Source: Cryptomeria japonica
Lineage: Eukaryota > Streptophyta > Pinopsida > Cupressales > Cupressaceae
Length of the DNA stretch: 64,000 nt
Reading direction: 5' to 3'
Assembly (NCBI RefSeq): GCF_030272615.1
Contig: NC_081414.1
Location: forward strand, 917,113,509 to 917,177,508
In this document: in pieces, positions 10,391-22,191 of the stretch
Position numbering within the stretch: the stretch's first letter is position 1
Layout of the letters: each line of letters opens with the position of its first letter
Position numbers and translations under genes: made by a program
Notes under the pieces: generated by a model
What the model was told of the DNA's origin: nothing
Seen by the model: the letters and a program-made list of their open reading frames with translations, nothing else
Databases searched by the model: none

Positions 10391-13300
10391 ATGGCGCCCA
10401 AGATCCAAGACCCTGTAGTTGTCCAAAATGTGGAGAAGACATCTCTGAAGTATTCCCTAACTCCTAAAGTTACCTCAGAACCGGATGATAAAACTGCATT
10501 TTCACTCATCCCGGATCGAGTCTTATTGGTAGAAGATGTCAGATTCTTTACCAAGTGTCGTGCAGAGGAACTCGGTCATGTAGAGATTAGTGACACATAT
10601 GATGAATTGTGCATTGATGGCAAACTAGATAGTAAATTTGAACATATCAGAATCAAGGGATTAACTGAAGCCCTAGTCTATCCTCATGTGTTCAAACCCC
10701 AATGGGTTAAGTTTGTATTGAGTAGAGTACATGATGATTTCATGTTGCTACAAGAGCAACCGTTCAAGATCCCGAAGGAAGTCATTCACCTAATCATTGG
10801 ATATCCCATCTACGATCATGCTCATGCATAGAAAATGATATCACAAAAGGAGCTAATCAGTCTAACTGGAGTAGAATCTAATTACTGAGGACTGAAATTG
10901 AATAATATCACTGATGCTGAACTAAAATTTGCAATCAGAGTCATTGGTTACTATTTCTTCCAATCTGCAAGGGAAAACAGTGTACCATGTGCTGCAATAG
11001 ACTTGGCCTACAAAATAGTAAAGAAGGGAATGAAAGTAGACTTGTGTGAATTACTACTAAAGAACTTATTTGAGAACCTGAACACAATAAGGAAGTTGAA
11101 GAAGAACAACTCGGCAAACACACTCAAGTTTGGTTCACTAGTTGTTTGTATGTTTTTCTATTTTGAAAAGTTCTTTCCCTCAGTCGGTAAAGTAGTATGG
11201 GAGCTACACTGACCTATCACCCATCAGATCATTGATTACATCAAGAAGTTAGGAGATAACTTTAATGATGTCATGGATGATTACTTTAGCAAATTCCAAG
11301 AGAAAATGCACAACAGGTACAAGATCCCACCATAGCTAGTTGAAAAATACAAGGACAATATTTGTTTTGAAGTCAACACTGATTACTGCTATGTAAATGC
11401 TATTGAACTAAGGATTTGGTCGTTGCAACCAATGGGTTATGAAATTGATTATGATATCACATAGCATCAAATTGATGCCTACCTATCATTGCCAAGGCAT
11501 GCAACTAAACTAAGGTATGGAACCTATGAAGAGGTAAAGGAGAAAGTAAAAATGAGCATTGTAGTTCCTAAGGCTACAAGGAAAGCTACAAAGATGATAA
11601 AAGCTCTATCTAAGAAATTCAGAGAAGAATCCTCATCTACACCTCTCAAAGGCAAGGAAGAATCAAAAGCACAGGAGGCTGCAATAACATTGAGCATAGA
11701 GTTGCCAAAGGGAAAAGTTCTAAAAAGAAAGAAACAAGACATCACAAAGAACCTGCCGACTCCACCAACAAAGAGACCCAACACCAGAGCATCAGCTGCA
11801 TCACCAAGCAAGAAACAAAAGACTATTGCCGCTCCTAAGGTAACAAAGACTTACAAGAAATCTACTCGGAGACTCATCTTGGCAAAAGAGTCGAGTGATA
11901 CAGAGTCTGATGATGCTAACAAATTCCAGATTGTGAAGAGCAAAAAGGCAAACATTCACAGTGTTGAAAACTTTTGTGCCAATCTTAAGGAATACGGTGG
12001 ATTTGTAGGATTCAGATATGTTAAGTATGAGTCTAGGAACAATGATGAGAAATGACAGATTGAAGAAGCTATCATATGTACACTTCTGAAGTTTCGGTTA
12101 GCACCATTGGAACTAGCAAAGTCACTTCCAAGTGAACTCTACTCACATATTGATAACAGATGGAAATATGCAATGGATTCAGAGAGACAAATAAGAGAAA
12201 GAAGTCTTGTCCACTTATTTCCTGACATGTCCATAGCTGAAATCAAGGAGCATTTGTCCACATAAAATTCAAAATTTCTTGTGAAACAGAGAGCCTTAAA
12301 ATTGATTATTGGGCAATATATTGATGTGGAGAATGAGACTAAGGGCAAGTGGCAGGAGATCTTCAAACAAAAGGATGTCGATAAACAATCTAAAATTGAA
12401 ATTGTTGATGTCACCGAGCAAGGTCTAGACCCGGTTGACACAATACAAATTGATGAAGATGTAATGGATGAAGCCGCACCAGAGCAAGAAATGACTGAAG
12501 GCACCACTTATGCAAAACTTGTGTCTAGTGAATCGGTCTTAGAACAAGTTCAGCCTTATCTGCCAATGAAGCCAATAGTACCAACCAAAGCCCCCAGGGA
12601 CACCGAACAAGTTACCAAAGGTAACAAATCTGAAGCTGCAAAAGATACAGGTAACAAGTCTGAAGCTGCAACAGACACAACAAAAGATCAATCATCTCAG
12701 AGACAGACAAGCACAACAAATATTACAGTAGATACCCCTAGCACCAAGCCATCCAAAGACACTGCAACTATTACAGAAATAGTGCAAAGTGTTGCATCTA
12801 CCGAGCAACCTATCGAGGGAGAACAAGCCTCACAAGCACTTGTCTTAGTGCCCCAGACAAAAGGAAAAGAGAAAAAGGTGAGAAAGCATGGTTTTAAATT
12901 TGAATTATCTAAACCGATCGTGTTTCCCAAAGTCGACATCTCCAAATTAAAAGGGCAAGCACTCATTGAATTCGGTGAACTATGCAAAGAAAAGGATGAA
13001 TAGGAGAAACAACTGGCAATACAGAAAAAGAACAAGGTACTTGAAAAGGTTAGGACACTGCTCATAGAAATGCTACCATCAACAACAATGTCAACCGATG
13101 CAGCCATCCATATTCAGTTGGATGAACTCCTTAATCAAATTGAAACATTTAGAGTTGATGCATCCGAATACCTAAGCAAGCTCAAGGATAAAGAGCTCAC
13201 AGCAAAAATGATAGAGGAAGTCCAAAAATCAATTGTTGTTGGCAAGGTAAAACTTGTCAAATTCATTGTTGAGTTGACCTCTCAACTCAAGCACATTCTT

Positions 13301-13752
13301 TATTTATTCCAAAATTGTGTACATTTTCTTTATTTATTAAAGACATCAAAAATAAAACTGATGCAATTGAGAAAGAGATCACCAATCTCTCATCCAAGTT
13401 GACCACTGAGCCTAATTCAGTTCAGACTTTTTACAAAAAGCTACAACAGCTCATGGCTCAATAGTTAGAACTGAGGAATGAAGAGCATAAAAATAGGATG
13501 GATATAATGACCCTTCAAACATTATTCCTTCCTCATCTCTCATCAATCCAAGAGCAGCTTAACCGAGCTACAACCTTATCAACTACCCAAGAGGGGAGCA
13601 CTCTTGATGGCTTGATATCACTCTTATCTGATATTCAAGCACAGAACTCATTAATGGAAAGTCTCAAGGACTCACTCTCAGTCGCCCTCACTGATGCCTA
13701 GACCAAGTATAAGACTATTTTTGATCAATTACTGCCTCCGGATGCAATTTAA
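10391..13752 (+). pseudogene. ORF2: long accessory protein of unknown function
   Basis: ATG 10391 has the strong context ACCATGG. Frame 2 is kept for about 3 kb through stops at 10829, 10886, 11210, 11333, 11462, 12053, 12263 and 13001, then shifts to frame 1 between about 13290 and 13390. There a TTCTTTATTTATT word occurs twice 30 bp apart. The frame ends at TAA 13750-13752, after further TAGs. N-terminal third: a folded-looking domain (motif GLTEALVYP, then a PKEVIHLIIGYP block). Middle: a basic Lys/Pro-rich stretch (about 11640-11880, nuclear-localisation-like). C-terminal half: acidic, Thr/Ser-rich, then coiled coil. No pol motif was seen. The N-terminal domain resembles the ORF at 63121-64000. 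Function unknown. Confidence 0.65.
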
Positions 13753-14116
13753 GTTTTTAATGTTTGTCAAAAAGGGGGAGTAATATTATGTTACTACACA
13801 AGGGAGGAAAGCCTAGCAAAGGGGGAGTAATTCTACACTTGGAGAGTAGTACAGTTTTGATAAGACAATTTTGAGTATTGTATACAAGGGGAGTATACCA
13901 AGCAGAATATACAGAGCATTCAGAGCACACAAGTACAGTACAGAACTGAACCGAACATGCAAAATTCAGAGTTATGTATAGGATAATGATAAGGGGAGTA
14001 TATCTACATATACTATTGACTATTGTACATATTGTCAAGTATAGTCATTTTGTCAAGTATATAGTTTTTTGAGTTATGACTTTGTAAGTAGTTTTTGTCA
14101 AACATCTCAACTAATG
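13753..14116 (+). other. 3' untranslated stretch with repeated purine tracts
   Basis: Three AAGGGGGAGTA-like or AAGGGGAGTA tracts occur between 13771 and 14000, before the true polypurine tract. Extra purine tracts are common upstream of 3' LTRs. No gene seen. Confidence 0.6.
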
Positions 14117-14130
14117 TCAAAAGGGGAGAT
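14117..14130 (+). other. Polypurine tract
   Basis: TCAAAAGGGGAGAT directly precedes the 3' LTR start TGTTAC. Confidence 0.85.
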
Positions 14131-15300
14131 TGTTACTACTTATCAAATTGCCATTAGTTTCATATCCAAAGTCATACTATATTCTAGTCGATACACAGAG
14201 AGAAGTCGGTATGAACAGTTTAGTCGGTTACTGAAGAAAGTAGTCATAGAACACAGTATTCACCGAGCTGTTTATCGAGTAAAGGGTCATGGCTACCGAG
14301 TGGTAAAGTTAACTCACCAAGTTGATATTCACAGAGTGAAACATTTTACTAGATACATTGAACCTGGACATGCACATGAAAACGTGTTACAAGATCGAGG
14401 CACATCTAACCGTTTTTGCATTGGAAATTGCACTATGAGATTATGTATGATTACAAGGCCAATCTAACCTATGAGATATTTTGTTTAGTTATTCATTCGA
14501 AGAATCTTTTTGTAAGATCGAAGCAATGAATCAGATCACCACTGTAAGAGATCTATATATACAACATGATTCTAGGGTTAGACATATGACATGATATGAT
14601 GTGATAAGAGATGCAATGAGATAGCAGTGTGTATGCATGAAGGAAGACTATTATAGAGACATAGAGAGGTCACCAAGAAGGTTATCAGTGAATAGTCAAA
14701 GAACAGAGTAAACAGAAGGGTTTACCGAGTTTCATTATGGGTTACTGAGGTATGCTACAAGATAGGTAATCTTATTCAGAGCACATAGAATCTGCTTTAA
14801 CATTTTAGATGTAAAGTTACAGATATTTGTAATGATTATATTGTAATATTTTGAAGTTGCAAGAGAAACCTTTAACAGGGTAAAAGACTCTAACCAAGTC
14901 TATAAATTGTAAATCCTTTAACCAGGTGCTACACTTATATAGTGTTGTAAAAATCCTTTAGTAAGGTAGATCTAACTGATCTTAATACTCCTAACAGGGT
15001 AAGCTATCAGAAATAGCTAAATGTAGCTCTAACTGAGCATTCTTTATTATTGCAGTAGTGAAGTTGTCGGTGCCATCCCCACCACAGTTTTTCTCTCTAA
15101 CCAAGAGTTTCTGCGTGACCAAAATATATGTGTTATGGAGTGAATCATGTATGATTGTTATCTGTTGATTATAGTTTTATTTTACGTTACTGCACTATTA
15201 TGTTTATGCATAACAATAAGGTTATCACAAAAGAAAAATTTTGGAGTACTGATTCACCCCTCCCCTCTTAGTACATTAGCTTTCTATATTGGGCCTAACA
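14131..15300 (+). repeat. 3' LTR of the 7.9-kb element
   Basis: 1,170 bp, starts TGTTAC and ends CTAACA. Compared with the 5' LTR it lacks about 26 bp near its start, including the first GTCGGT word. Most other differences are transitions. Confidence 0.92.
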
Positions 15301-15306
15301 AGATAT
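15301..15306. repeat. Target duplication, right copy (AGATAT)
   Basis: Identical to 7389-7394. Confidence 0.8.
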
Positions 15307-15728
15307 ATTATGTGATATTAAAGGACCTATCACATGAAATTAAGTACATGTCTTAAATATTCAATATATATAAGTTAGAACCTAAACTATGACATAATAG
15401 GTCTTATTAATTTTATGACTTAATAGGTCTTATCTATTATAAATGGACTTAATTATATAGGAGAAAAATTAAATTACACAACAAGCAGGTTAATGGAATT
15501 TGAAATTTGCAAATACACATATTATCTCAAATTAATTATGCTTTCCAATTAAAATGAGATTATTTTTAATCCTATTATTTCCAATTAATTTAATTAAGAT
15601 TTTTTAAATTAATTTTCATTAAAAATAGTAGATAAAAAGTATTGAACTAATTAATACTAACAAATAAACACTACTTTTGGTACGTAATACATATAAAATT
15701 AAATAGAAATAAAAATAAAAATACATAC
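15307..15728. other. Rest of intron 1, AT-rich
   Basis: Non-coding, with AATAGGTCTTAT repeated twice (about 15397 and 15424) and similar words left of the inserted element near 7310. This supports one original intron. Confidence 0.55.
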
Positions 15729-15831
15729 TTGCATCATGATATCTTTGTCTTCTTTGTTCTTGATATCTTTCTATTGTTTTGGGAGAATAATTCCTTGAAG
15801 TCTTATTTTGCCTTCTCTTCTTGTTCCCCAT
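15729..15831 (-). pseudogene. Exon 1 of the transposase-like pseudogene
   Basis: ATG at 15831 (context AGCATGGGG) opens a short basic, Lys/Arg/Gln-rich N-terminus with no stop. The exon ends in a good donor, CAA|GTATGT, at 15729/15728, after the first base of a codon. That phase is exactly what the acceptor at 6496 needs. The open frame runs upstream to 15861 but has no ATG there. Confidence 0.6.
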
Positions 15832-16032
15832 GCTTTTAAAAAAACCTTCAAATATCTTCAAATTATTGCCCTCAAAATAATTTTCAAATGTCTTCTCTCA
15901 TCCAAAAATATGAATTATTTTAATCATTTGTGTGATAAAAAAAGAAAAAAATTATGGACATTTATACAACTCCACAAATGAAAAAAAAAAAGTTTGCATC
16001 AGCCAGAGTTTGAAGGAAACCCGACAGTTAAA

Positions 16033-16062
16033 AATGGTCAGGTTCGTTCGAACCTGACCATT
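16033..16062. repeat. Perfect inverted repeat, 14-bp arms
   Basis: AATGGTCAGGTTCG, a 2-base loop, then its exact complement. The arm core GGTTCG is like the following GGTTCGAG words. Confidence 0.9.
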
Positions 16063-16093
16063 ACGAAAAAGTACAGGCCAAAATTAAGCCCAT

Positions 16094-16145
16094 GGGTTCG
16101 AGTGAATGAGGGTTCGAGTGAACCCCTTATGGTTCGAGCGAACCC
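16094..16145. repeat. Three GGTTCGAGTGAA-like repeats
   Basis: Words start at about 16094, 16110 and 16131. The second and third are followed by ACCC, making small foldbacks with the leading GGGT/GGTT. Confidence 0.8.
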
Positions 16146-17574
16146 AATTCGATCGAAGTACTATTCATTTGAACCATGCTGTTAGAGGTTTCTCCCAAAA
16201 ATTTTCAGAGTTCTAAAGAATTTATGACTTCAGAGCTCTGATTCAAAGAACGAATGAAATAATCTTGATAACCCAAAAATATTAGATGGTAGTACTCAGA
16301 GAAATCTTTCCAACGAGTATAATTTTGTTATATTTTGAATTTATTATGTTCTTGTTTTTTTAATTTTATGGAAAATTGGGTTTTCACTGAACTTGAACTT
16401 CTCTATTCAACACATCAAGAAAAATAAGAAACTAATTCAAAAAAATTCTGAAAAATATCTACGCCCCTGCAATTGATGTCTTCTTTCTAACAAAAAAAAT
16501 AAAATTGAATTTCGATATATATAGAACAAGTTATGTGTTCAAACTTAAACCTATGTCTGAATTATGACTGGTCGGACTTCAAAACTTTATAAAATAAAAT
16601 ATATTGAACATATCACTATCAAACCAAATGCAAGCCCTGGATATTGATGTTGCAAACCAAAATTCAAAAAAATTGAGTTTTTATAATTTATAGAAAAAAA
16701 GTTATGCATTTCGAGAGGCACGTTACTCTTAAAAAATGTAGTCTGTTGTAAGAAACTACTTTTCGAGGGAGATGGAAAATTTAAAAAAAAATCCTTCAAA
16801 AAAATTTGAAAAAAATGTATATAGAATCTACAAACAAAATGCTACAAATCACTAATTTATTTACATCATCTTCAAATTTTTAATAGTTTAAAAGTTATAG
16901 TTCTCAGAAGTTGAAGATTATTTTTAAAATGTTCATCTCAGTGTCAAAAGTGGCAAAAAAGTGGGAACCATTATTGTGAGTTCACCCATGTGTTGATCAT
17001 GCAAACCATCCATACAAATCTATACAAATGCAGAAAACACAAGAAAAATGGGATAAAATTGTAGTCACAGATTTGTTTTGAAAGCAAGAATTTCATTCAA
17101 AGCTTCTTCTAAATTGTTGGCATCATTCCTCAAGACTATATCATGCCAAGGAACTCCTCCAACCACCCCCAATGTGTACACTCAACCAACTAACCGTTGG
17201 GGTAACCATAATTCAAAATTTGACAAAGTTGCTTATGACAACATTGCAACTTTTTTAACATTTATTAAATTTGGATCTTTCCTTCACACAAAAGGGCGAG
17301 TGAACACACAACACAACTAAGACCCCTAAACACCAAAAATACAAATAAAATGCCCATACAAGGCCTTGGACCAATTTTACACATCTTGGAGCCTTAGGAC
17401 TTATTACATTGTCTTAGGACCTAATCAATAGGCCTTCAAGGCCAAAATCATCCTAAAACCTACCTCAAAGCATAACCATGAATCAAGCACATATCCTAGT
17501 GATGCAAACATATATTCTAGTGCCCCTGCACCATGAATTCATGTGCATTTCCCTTATGTAATATTTATGTACTC

Positions 17575-17834
17575 CTGATCACAGTATATGAAGATTGTGG
17601 GTTCCAGTCCCACTGTGATTTTTCCATTTCCGGATTTCCACCTAAAAATCCTGGTATTATGATTTTGTGGTTGTTTCTCTTATGTTCCCACATTTGCTTC
17701 CGGTGGTCTGAGAATAAGTTGAAAATTTTATTTGTCGATAGATCACTGATTCAGCCCCCAAGTTGAAAAATTTATTTGTCGATAGATCACTGATTCAGCC
17801 CCCCCCCCCCTCTCAGTGATCCTTGATTCCAACA
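17575..17834 (+). repeat. Partial LTR (3' end) of a Gag-bearing element
   Basis: It ends in CCAACA immediately before a degenerate tRNA-Met primer site and has the GATTCAGCCCCCC/CTCTCAGTGAT run typical of these LTR ends. The 5' limit is approximate and no TG start was found. Confidence 0.6.
17716..17803. repeat. 44-bp exact-length tandem duplication in the LTR
   Basis: Copies 17716-17759 and 17760-17803 differ at a single base. Both end in GATTCAGCCCCC, and the second runs into a 12-C tract. Confidence 0.95.
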
Positions 17835-17836
17835 AT

Positions 17837-17848
17837 TGGTATTAGAGT
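17837..17848 (+). other. Degenerate primer binding site
   Basis: TGGTATTAGAGT differs from the tRNA-Met site by two C-to-T changes. Confidence 0.75.
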
Positions 17849-17932
17849 CTAGTTCCTCTGAGGAAGCCTAACCATGTGAGGAAGGTCTGGGAGATTAAAT
17901 CAATGGGTTTTGGTTTTTAGAGATAACTTTGT

Positions 17933-19081
17933 GTGGCACTCGAGGATCTTGATGCAGTAAGAAATGAGACAATCTCCTTAAAGAGAAAATTGAATGCAGC
18001 GGAGGACTTCATTAATGATTTGAAAGATCAGGTCAACACATCAAGAGACAAGAGGAAAGAGCTGATGGACAAGATGAAGGAGAAAGAAGATCAAAGCATG
18101 GAAAATCAACACAAAGCTGATGAATGTGATAAACTTGCAAGAGAAAATGTTGTATTGAAGAATGAGATGGAATCCATTGTGATGAAGTTGACTAAGGAGA
18201 TTGAAGACCAGAAGAAGAATGAAGAAAGCTTAACACAATCATTGAAGGTAAGAGTAGATGAATGCTTCAGGCTTACCTATCAGAATGATCAATTGAAGCT
18301 AGAGTTTGCACAATCAAGGAATAATGATGAAGAACTTGAAAGATAGATTTTTGCCCTAAGAGATGAACTTGCTACTATAAATGAATAAAAAGACAAATTC
18401 AATGCCAACTCAACAAGTCTTGATGAGATGTTGGAAAGTCGGAGACATGGAAAGGACATGTGAGGACTTGGATTTGAGAAGGGAGAATCCTCCGGATCTG
18501 GACAAGGCAATGCAAAACCTAATTACAAGAAGAGTAAGAATCCTCTGGTAGGACAACCTAATGCTCATATATTCAATGGTAGATGCTTTACTTTTAATAA
18601 ATTTGGTCATATGGAAAATTAGTGTAGAAGTAGGATGAATAATGGAATGAATAATATGAACAATGGTCCTACCTTTACCAGTCTTTGTTTCATATGCAAT
18701 AACTTTGGTCACAATTCAAATATGCACAGAGCAGTAATGAAGAATTTAAAGAACAAAAGATGTTATGCTTGTGGGATGTATGGACATATCTCTAACCAAT
18801 GCAGGATGAGACTAAATCAGATGAATTTCAGACCTATGTAGAGAAATGTTGTTTGTCGTGCATGCAATAAAACTGGTCACATTGCAAAATTCTACAGAAG
18901 CAAGAATAATGATCTGGTAAACAAAGGGAAACTAGATGAGAAAGGAAAAGCTAAAGTTGAAGAGATCAGAGACAAACATGAGAAGATGTGGGTTAGAAAA
19001 GATGAATCCAAGACAAATAGTGGATTTGCACCCAAATCCGGTTTAGGATCTTCATCCGATAACCAAGGCGTTTGCCCTTAG
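17933..19081 (+). pseudogene. Coiled-coil, zinc-knuckle Gag-like protein, second family
   Basis: One frame from about 17933 (GTG; the ATG is lost or upstream) to TAG 19079-19081, with five in-frame stops. About 130 codons of charged coiled coil come first, then a Gly/Asn-rich linker. Four knuckles follow: the first has lost its second Cys (Phe) and has a stop before its last Cys; the second ends in His instead of Cys; the third is intact (CYACGMYGHISNQC); the fourth ends in Tyr instead of Cys. The architecture matches ORF1 at 8653-10005, so this is a related element truncated after gag. At 19154 a family-A LTR begins. Confidence 0.7.
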
Positions 19082-19153
19082 GGGGTAGCATTTTCATGCA
19101 CAATCTTGTAGAACCCCCCAGAGAGATCTGTGATCGATCAAGGTTGATTGAAG

Positions 19154-20831
19154 TGTTGGAATTTGGCATAATTGATACATATGAGTTGATGTAGTTAAAG
19201 ACCGATGACTGCATTGGTAGAGGATAGAAGACTATTTGTGATGAAGAGATTGAGATTTTTTTATTAGATGACTTGATCAATTATTCGTGTTGTCATTGAT
19301 GGAAACTGATGTTAAATGATGATTACTGATATTCCTGATTTTTTTTTTTCATCTAAGTGATTTGGTTTACCGAAAGACAAGGTTTACCAGCAAAGAACTG
19401 AAGTCTGTGAAATAGGACTTTAACCGGTAAAGAAGAGATGTTCTGGTTGAATTGGACGATCGGCGATGATTGGTGATTTATGGTTTGGAATGTGAACTTG
19501 TATCATGGAAAGGTGTATCTAACTAGAACCGGAACTTGTGATGACTATCAGAAGGCATGTTTCAACTTTCTAATGAAGTTTTGCTAAGGTTTTAGTAGGG
19601 TTTAAGATCGATGAAGAAATCATCAAACCGCTAATGATTTTTGTTATGACGGTGATCAATGATGAGTCTACATGAAGGTGGTAACACGACACAACCTGTG
19701 TGAGATTTTTGATTGTTGTTTTGGTAAGATTCAAGGAATAATTTCTTAGGAAACAACGAAATGCTTAGTGGAGTATTTTGAGGTTTTGACTTTGGTATAG
19801 ATCGGATTTTCGTGATGGGTTTTGATCAACCAATGATTGATATTCCATTGTAATTTGATGTAATGATCTATATATTGATCTGAGATGATATCTTATGATT
19901 TGTATTATAATTTCATGATGTAATTAGGGTTTAGTGGCCGACCTAGTTGAGATGGCTATTTAGGATGGCACAGTTGATGTTTATTGTGTTGATGGTCTTA
20001 AGAGAGTGTGTTGAGCTATCCAAGAGAAGTGTGAGATCTTCCTTAGAGTTGCAGAGTGTTTAGCATTTCTCGATCTGATTTAGCAAGATGAGAAGTGCAA
20101 AAAATAAATCACTTTTTCACTATTGTTCCCTAATAGTTGCAGCAGGTTAAATCCCTTAACCGGGTAGGTCCTAACAGGCCTTAAATATTTAAGTCCCCTA
20201 ATAGGTCAGCTCTCAAAAGAGTGTTAAATCCTCTAACGAGGTTGATCCTAACAGATCATCAAGCTCATAACCGGGCTTCTAGGCAAATCCCTTAACTAAG
20301 TGACTCCTACCACGATATGCTCGTAACAGGGCGTATTCTAAGCTCCTAACAGGGTGTACTTCAAAAGAGTACAAATATTTGTGGGTGCCAACTCCCACCA
20401 TGTTTTTTCCCTATTTGGGTTTCCAAGTCAAAATTATGGTGTTCATGTGTGGAATACTTTTCATGTGATGTTCTTGTTTATGTTACATTTCATGCACTAT
20501 TTTTTAGTACACCGATTATGATGTTTTATCATATGTTTATCAAAGGTTACCAGTACTAATAAGAGTTTTTGGAGAAGGTGTTTGATCTGATTGATGAGGA
20601 TAATGAGTTAGTAAATGATCAAATCTATATGATTTCTTAAGTGGTGAAATTATTTGATTAATGTGTTAGAAAATATGATAAAGAGGTTGTTAGATCTAAT
20701 AAAAGAAGTTGAGATATTTGTTAAATGATTTCAGATCTGATATAAGTTTGTTTTTGGTTTATAGTTTAAATTTGTATTAATATTGATTCACCCCCCCTCT
20801 CAATATTAACCAGATCCTCATAGGATTAACA
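19154..20831 (+). repeat. 5' LTR of copia copy A
   Basis: 1,678 bp, TGTTGGAATTTGG to GGATTAACA, followed by a primer site. Similar to 49120-50494 along its length, but about 260-300 bp longer near the 3' end (about 20500-20780). Confidence 0.85.
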
Positions 20832-20833
20832 AT

Positions 20834-20845
20834 TGGTATCAGAGC
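20834..20845 (+). other. Primer binding site of copy A
   Basis: TGGTATCAGAGC, perfect tRNA-Met site. Confidence 0.9.
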
Positions 20846-20905
20846 CTTGGTCCTCTATGTGCAGAAAGCTTAACTACTTGAGAGAAAGATTCTTTGGAAG
20901 TCAAG

Positions 20906-22191
20906 ATGATGAAGAAAGAGGGTCCTAAGTTCAACAAGGATAACTACAAGATTTGAAAAGATAGAATGAAGATCTATATCAAAGGTCTTGGTGCACAATA
21001 TTGGAAGCAAGTTGAAATAAAATATTTTGCTCCTACTACTCCCTTGACACTGGATGAACTTAGAGAGAAGCAAGATAACATGCAAGCCTTAGAAGCTATT
21101 GTAAATAATTTATCTGATTCAGAATATATTGATGTTCAAGGACTAGAAACTGCAGGTGAGGTTTAGGAAAAGTTAGATTTAATCTATGGAGGAGATGAGC
21201 ATGTTCAAAGAGCCAAAGAGGAAATCTTGAGAGGAAAGTTCGATGACATGAGAATGCTTGAAAGATAAAATATTGCACTGTATGGTCAAAGAATCAAATA
21301 AGTTATTTGCGGCATAAAGAGTGTTGGAGGTAAAATGGATGATGACACAATAGTAAGTAAAGTGCTTAGAACTCTTCAACCTCAATATGCTATAAGAGTA
21401 TCTACAATCCAAGATTTTAGATCTATTTGAAAGGATAAGGTAACTACTGATTCATTGATTGGTAAGGTTACAAATTTTGAGTTAAATAGTTTTGACAACG
21501 ATGTGATAAAATCTATTGAATCTTCCTTTAAAACTTCTGTTACCAATTCATCTACTAGAAAAGGAAAAGATATATGTCAAAATCATGAGCACAGGTCAAG
21601 TCATGGAAGTAACCGAGGAAATAAAGACAATGAAGATCAAGTGATGGAACTTGAGGCACTGTTAGCAAAAAATATTTCCAAGAGGCAACAGTAAGTATAA
21701 AGGAAAGCTACCTTTGAAGTGTTTCTCTTGTAGTAAAATTGGTCATATTGCTGCTAACTACCCTAACACTAATAAGAAAGAAAAGTTTAGGAGATTCAAA
21801 GGAAAGGGAAAGAAACATTGTTATGTTGCAGTAGATGAAGGTGTGACCGATGAGGAGTCTAAAGATGGAGATGACAATGAGGAAATTGTGTTTGTAGCCG
21901 TGAAGGAGGAACTGATAGATGAAAAGGCACTGGTATCTCATATGGAGAATAGTGATGAATGGATTATAGATAGTGGCTCCTCACACCACATGACCGGAGA
22001 TAAAAGTAAGTTCATAACCATTGATGAATTTGATGGAGGTGTTGTTAGATTTGGAAAATAACTCTCCCTGCATGGTGAAAGGTAAAGGTTCAATTTCTCT
22101 AAATCAGAACACTTATGTTGATGATTTGTTTTGGGTTGCTGGTCTGAAGCATAATCTTTTAAATGTTGGTCAGCTCAATGATAAAGGTTAT
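20906..22191 (+). pseudogene. Copia gag-pol fragment, copy A
   Basis: Starts at a double ATG (20906). It encodes a copia Gag (UBN2-like: KEGPKFNKDNYKI, IYGGDEH, ILRGKFDDMRM), one knuckle whose last Cys is Tyr (CFSCSKIGHIAANY), then the aspartic protease motif DSGSSHHMTG. Several stops and two frameshifts (near 21690 and 22058) break it. Similarity to copy B stops abruptly at 22191, just after the GQLNDKGY block, so integrase, RT and RNase H are missing. The following DNA is unrelated purine-rich sequence. Confidence 0.85.

Larger units (their letters stand above)
7395..15300 (+). mobile_element. Complete LTR element without a recognisable pol
   Basis: Length 7,906 bp. LTRs 7395-8590 and 14131-15300, tRNA-Met primer site at 8593-8604, purine tract at 14117-14130, and AGATAT on both flanks (7389-7394, 15301-15306). 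It carries two long coding regions: a coiled-coil and zinc-knuckle Gag-like ORF1, and a roughly 1,100-codon ORF2 with no protease, integrase, reverse transcriptase or RNase H motif that I can see. It therefore must have used enzymes from another element, presumably a copia-type one since the primer site matches those of the copia copies in this window. It sits inside intron 1 of the minus-strand pseudogene in opposite orientation. LTR divergence is a few percent by eye, mostly transitions. Confidence 0.9.
3463..15831 (-). pseudogene. Five-exon transposase-like pseudogene interrupted by an LTR element
   Basis: Exons on the minus strand: 15831-15729, 6496-4440, 4309-4004, 3907-3794 and 3707-3463. 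Every intron is GT-AG and the phases agree (each junction splits a codon after its first base). The joined reading carries the features of a widespread, poorly named eukaryotic protein family known to me mainly from mosses, lycophytes and conifers. These are a C-x2-C-bearing segment, an ENYSF block, WS-[DN]-G-C-x2-QFKS, and HGKG-x2-DGAGA, followed by a Cys-rich tail. I infer a DDE-transposase-like fold. It is dead: stops at 6200-6198, 5460-5458, 5247-5245, 5211-5209, 4148-4146 and 3693-3691, plus a frameshift near 5830. Intron 1 (15728-6497) contains the complete LTR element 7395-15300. Seen: splice signals, motifs and lesions. Inferred: the fold and family. Confidence 0.75.
15832..17574. other. 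AT-rich stretch upstream of exon 1
   Basis: No gene recognised. It holds a 14-bp-arm hairpin (16033-16062) and three GGTTCGAG words (16094-16145). The promoter of the minus-strand gene would be expected near 15850-16100, but no clear TATA box was chosen. Confidence 0.5.

Noticed and set aside
10391-13752. Envelope-like protein for ORF2
   Set aside because: It lies directly after Gag with no pol, and I see no signal peptide or convincing transmembrane pair.
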